Below, piece by piece: positions 3,378 through 5,432 of a stretch of 5,432 nucleotides of DNA. A model generated the notes under the pieces. The model had not been told where the DNA came from and made no database searches. It saw nothing but the letters and a program-made list of their open reading frames with translations. Position 1 is the stretch's first letter. Every line of letters starts with the position of its first letter. A program made the position numbers and the translations under genes. Location of the stretch: contig JAJXXG010000021.1 in the NCBI GenBank assembly GCA_021781255.1, forward strand, positions 1-5,432. The letters are read 5' to 3'. This DNA comes from Acidobacteriota bacterium. GTDB lineage: Bacteria > Acidobacteriota > Terriglobia > Terriglobales > Acidobacteriaceae.

Positions 3378-5432
3378 ATGAGAACAGAGATCTGCGGATT
3401 CTCGCCCGCGTCGCGGACCTGGGCGTGCTTGGCTTGTGCGCTGGTTACGGCCGTGAGCGTGTGGGGGCAGGCCGCCTCGCCGGTGGCGCAGCAACGCATT
3501 GTCGCGCCCATTGATGAGTCGCTGCGTGTCACGCTGACGGGCAACACGCATCCCTTCGCGCAGCCCAGATACGACCGTGGTCCCGCACCTGCCTCGATGC
3601 CGGCGGGCCGCATGCTGCTGGTGCTGAAGCGCAGCACACAGCAGGAAGCCGACCTGCAGACTTACCTGGAATCTGTGCAGGATCCTAAGTCAGCGAGTTA
3701 TCGCAAGTTTCTTGCGCCGGAGGAGTTTGGCAGGAGATTCGGCGTTGGAGACGCCGACCTGCAGACGCTGGAGGCATGGCTTGAGGGGCATGGGCTGCAA
3801 GTGAAAAAAGTCTCCAGTGCGCGCATGGCAATTGAGATCACCGGGACTGTCGGCCAGGTGGAGAGCGCTTTTCAGACCTCGCTCCATAGCTACCAGATTG
3901 GTGGAAGGCAGTACTGGTCGAATGCGACTGATCCGCAGATCCCGCAGGCGCTGGCGCCGGCCGTGGCAGGCGTGGCGTCCCTGAACAACTTCACGCCTAG
4001 GCCACAATATATTCTTGGCCCCAGCGGAGTTTATAACTCGGTCGACCATACAATTACTCCGACTTATACGATAGGGGACGCCGCGATCGGCTACTATGTC
4101 TTTCTTGGACCGGCCGATGCGGCCACCATCTATGACACGCCCACTGCGCTGAATCCTCATTTGTCTGGCACAGCTTATGACGGCACCGGGGTGACGATTG
4201 GGATTGCAGGCGACTCGAATATTGACGTGACTCAGAATGCGAACTACCGCGCAACCTTCGGACTGGCTCCCAAAGCAACGACGGTCGTTGTGGATGGCAC
4301 TGACCCCGGCCAGAACAGCGATGCGATCGAAGCCTATCTCGATACGCAGGTCGCCGGGGGAATCGCGCCCAATGCCAATGTGATTCTCTATACAGCAGCC
4401 GATACGAGCTTTCAGTCGGGGTTGTTTCTGGCCATCCAGCGCGCGCTGGACGATAACCAGGCCGATATTCTGAACGTCAGCTTCGGCGCGTGCGAGGCTT
4501 CGGTCGGCGCGGCAGGCAACCAGTACATTTCCAGTCTCTGGGAGCAGGCGGCTGCGCAAGGAATTGCCGTCACGGTTTCATCCGGCGACAGCGGCTCGGC
4601 CGGCTGCGACGATCCAAATACAGAGCTGGTGGCGACGCAAGGCCTTGCTGTAAACGGCATCGCTGCGACGCCCTACAACGTGGCGGTGGGCGGAACTGAC
4701 TTTGATGCGTTGTACACATCGACCTTCCCAGCCAGTTTTACGAACTATGTAGATGTGACAAACACCTTGCCGAATCATCGCAGCGCGCTTTCTTACATCC
4801 CCGAGGAGCCGTGGAATGACTCCACGTTCCCGAATACGTCGGTTGCCCTGAATGTCCCGATGTCGGCGAAGACAAACAACGCAAGCGACAACAATATCGT
4901 GGGAGGTGGGGGCGGCGTCAGCACGGTATACCCGCTTCCAAACTGGCAAGGCGGCTTAGGGAGCGGCACGTTCCGCAATCTGCCGGACGTGTCTTTTCTT
5001 GCCGGCAATGGCGCCTATGGCGCGGTCTGGGGTATCTGCACCAATGTCGACGCGGCCGGTGCGGACTGTGCGGCGGGGGCAACGGGCAATAACTTCAACT
5101 TGACTGGCGTAGGCGGCACCTCTGCCGCGGCGCCGGCATTTGCCGGAATGCTTGCGCTGGTGCAGCAGAAGGTCGGCTCGCGGCTGGGGCAGGCGGACTA
5201 TGTGCTTTATGCGCTGGCAAAGACAAAGTATGCGAGTGTCTTTCACGATGTGACGGTGGGCGACAACTCGGTGAATTGCACCGCCGGCACTCCCGGTTGC
5301 GCTGCAAATTCCAAGAGCTATGATTTTTTGACAGGGTACAACGCCGGTACCGGATATGACATGGCAAGCGGGCTCGGCAGCGTGGATGCGACGCAACTGG
5401 CGAATAACTGGGCCTCGGCGGGGCTGGTGGCC
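3378..5432 (+). CDS. Secreted S53 (kumamolisin/sedolisin) pro-peptidase, 3' end outside window
   Basis: The frame is open for 685 codons to the window edge. It encodes a pre-pro serine-carboxyl peptidase, an exported endopeptidase that usually matures and acts at acid pH. A signal peptide covers residues 1-32 (hydrophobic 15-29, likely cut after GQA). The pro-kumamolisin activation domain spans about 42-205, with the hallmark DPKSASYRKFL (102-112). The catalytic domain follows, with the full S53 set by family comparison: E318 and D322 in EAYLDTQVAGG, D404 in VSSGDSGS, and S582 in GTSAAAPAFAG. A C-terminal calcium site is likely from D624/V625 (FHDVT) and G657, G659 and D661 (GTGYD). Between these lies an insertion with C634 and C641, a possible disulphide. 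ATG 3378 has AGGGG (3364-3368) 9 nt upstream; in-frame ATGs at 3369 and 3360 are less well placed. The catalytic domain is nearly complete by 5432, yet no stop is reached, so a C-terminal extension probably follows. Acidobacterial relatives often carry Ig-like repeats there. Confidence 0.95.
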   Translation, partial: MRTEICGFSPASRTWACLACALVTAVSVWGQAASPVAQQRIVAPIDESLRVTLTGNTHPFAQPRYDRGPAPASMPAGRMLLVLKRSTQQEADLQTYLESVQDPKSASYRKFLAPEEFGRRFGVGDADLQTLEAWLEGHGLQVKKVSSARMAIEITGTVGQVESAFQTSLHSYQIGGRQYWSNATDPQIPQALAPAVAGVASLNNFTPRPQYILGPSGVYNSVDHTITPTYTIGDAAIGYYVFLGPADAATIYDTPTALNPHLSGTAYDGTGVTIGIAGDSNIDVTQNANYRATFGLAPKATTVVVDGTDPGQNSDAIEAYLDTQVAGGIAPNANVILYTAADTSFQSGLFLAIQRALDDNQADILNVSFGACEASVGAAGNQYISSLWEQAAAQGIAVTVSSGDSGSAGCDDPNTELVATQGLAVNGIAATPYNVAVGGTDFDALYTSTFPASFTNYVDVTNTLPNHRSALSYIPEEPWNDSTFPNTSVALNVPMSAKTNNASDNNIVGGGGGVSTVYPLPNWQGGLGSGTFRNLPDVSFLAGNGAYGAVWGICTNVDAAGADCAAGATGNNFNLTGVGGTSAAAPAFAGMLALVQQKVGSRLGQADYVLYALAKTKYASVFHDVTVGDNSVNCTAGTPGCAANSKSYDFLTGYNAGTGYDMASGLGSVDATQLANNWASAGLVA

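Noticed and set aside
3690..4559. 289-codon open frame on the minus strand
   Set aside because: It lies wholly antisense to the S53 peptidase, whose motifs are unmistakable across the same bases. The translation has no recognisable domain, as expected of a shadow in GC-rich DNA.
4956..5396. 146-codon minus-strand open frame
   Set aside because: It is antisense to the catalytic serine and calcium-site part of the peptidase; its composition is Arg/His/Cys-rich, typical of a shadow.
1..5432. CRISPR arrays, tRNA or rRNA genes, insertion sequences and attachment sites
   Set aside because: I looked on both strands and saw no regularly spaced repeats, cloverleaf with anticodon arm, transposase motifs or terminal repeats.

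Overview
The window is a high-GC bacterial chromosome segment. Several traits point to Acidobacteriota (Terriglobia-like): a secreted kumamolisin-type S53 pro-peptidase, a DUF4184 membrane protein, an IHF/HU protein with a Ser/Thr/Ala-rich tail, and an ALG5-like family 2 glycosyltransferase. The phylum assignment is an inference from gene content and codon use; no rRNA or other phylogenetic marker is present.

Layout, left to right. Bases 1-165 hold no gene I can defend, but carry nested inverted repeats that look like a terminator serving the minus-strand gene to their right. Bases 166-474 (minus) encode a 102-residue, two-helix membrane protein of unknown function. A gap of about 300 bases follows. 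Bases 780-1568 (plus) encode a 262-residue DUF4184 multi-pass membrane protein. It converges on an IHF/HU-family DNA-binding protein at 1801-2118 (minus), with a GC-rich hairpin between the two. A 229-base divergent intergenic region separates the IHF/HU gene from a plus-strand glycosyltransferase at 2348-3118, which resembles dolichyl-phosphate beta-glucosyltransferase. A 259-base structured intergenic region (3119-3377) leads into a large secreted S53 (sedolisin/kumamolisin) pro-peptidase. This gene starts at 3378 and runs off the right edge, still open at base 5432.

The genes do not form an obvious operon or pathway: orientations alternate and each gene appears to have its own leader. Themes are the cell envelope (two membrane proteins and a probable lipid-linked sugar transferase), nucleoid architecture (IHF/HU) and extracellular acid-type proteolysis (S53).

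No mobile element, CRISPR array, tRNA or rRNA was seen. The least explained structure is a possible three-way-junction fold at 3168-3283, directly upstream of the peptidase. Its outer stem is a perfect 11-bp inverted repeat, and its right arm abuts a -10-like hexamer. It could be a structured RNA leader, an operator pair or coincidence.
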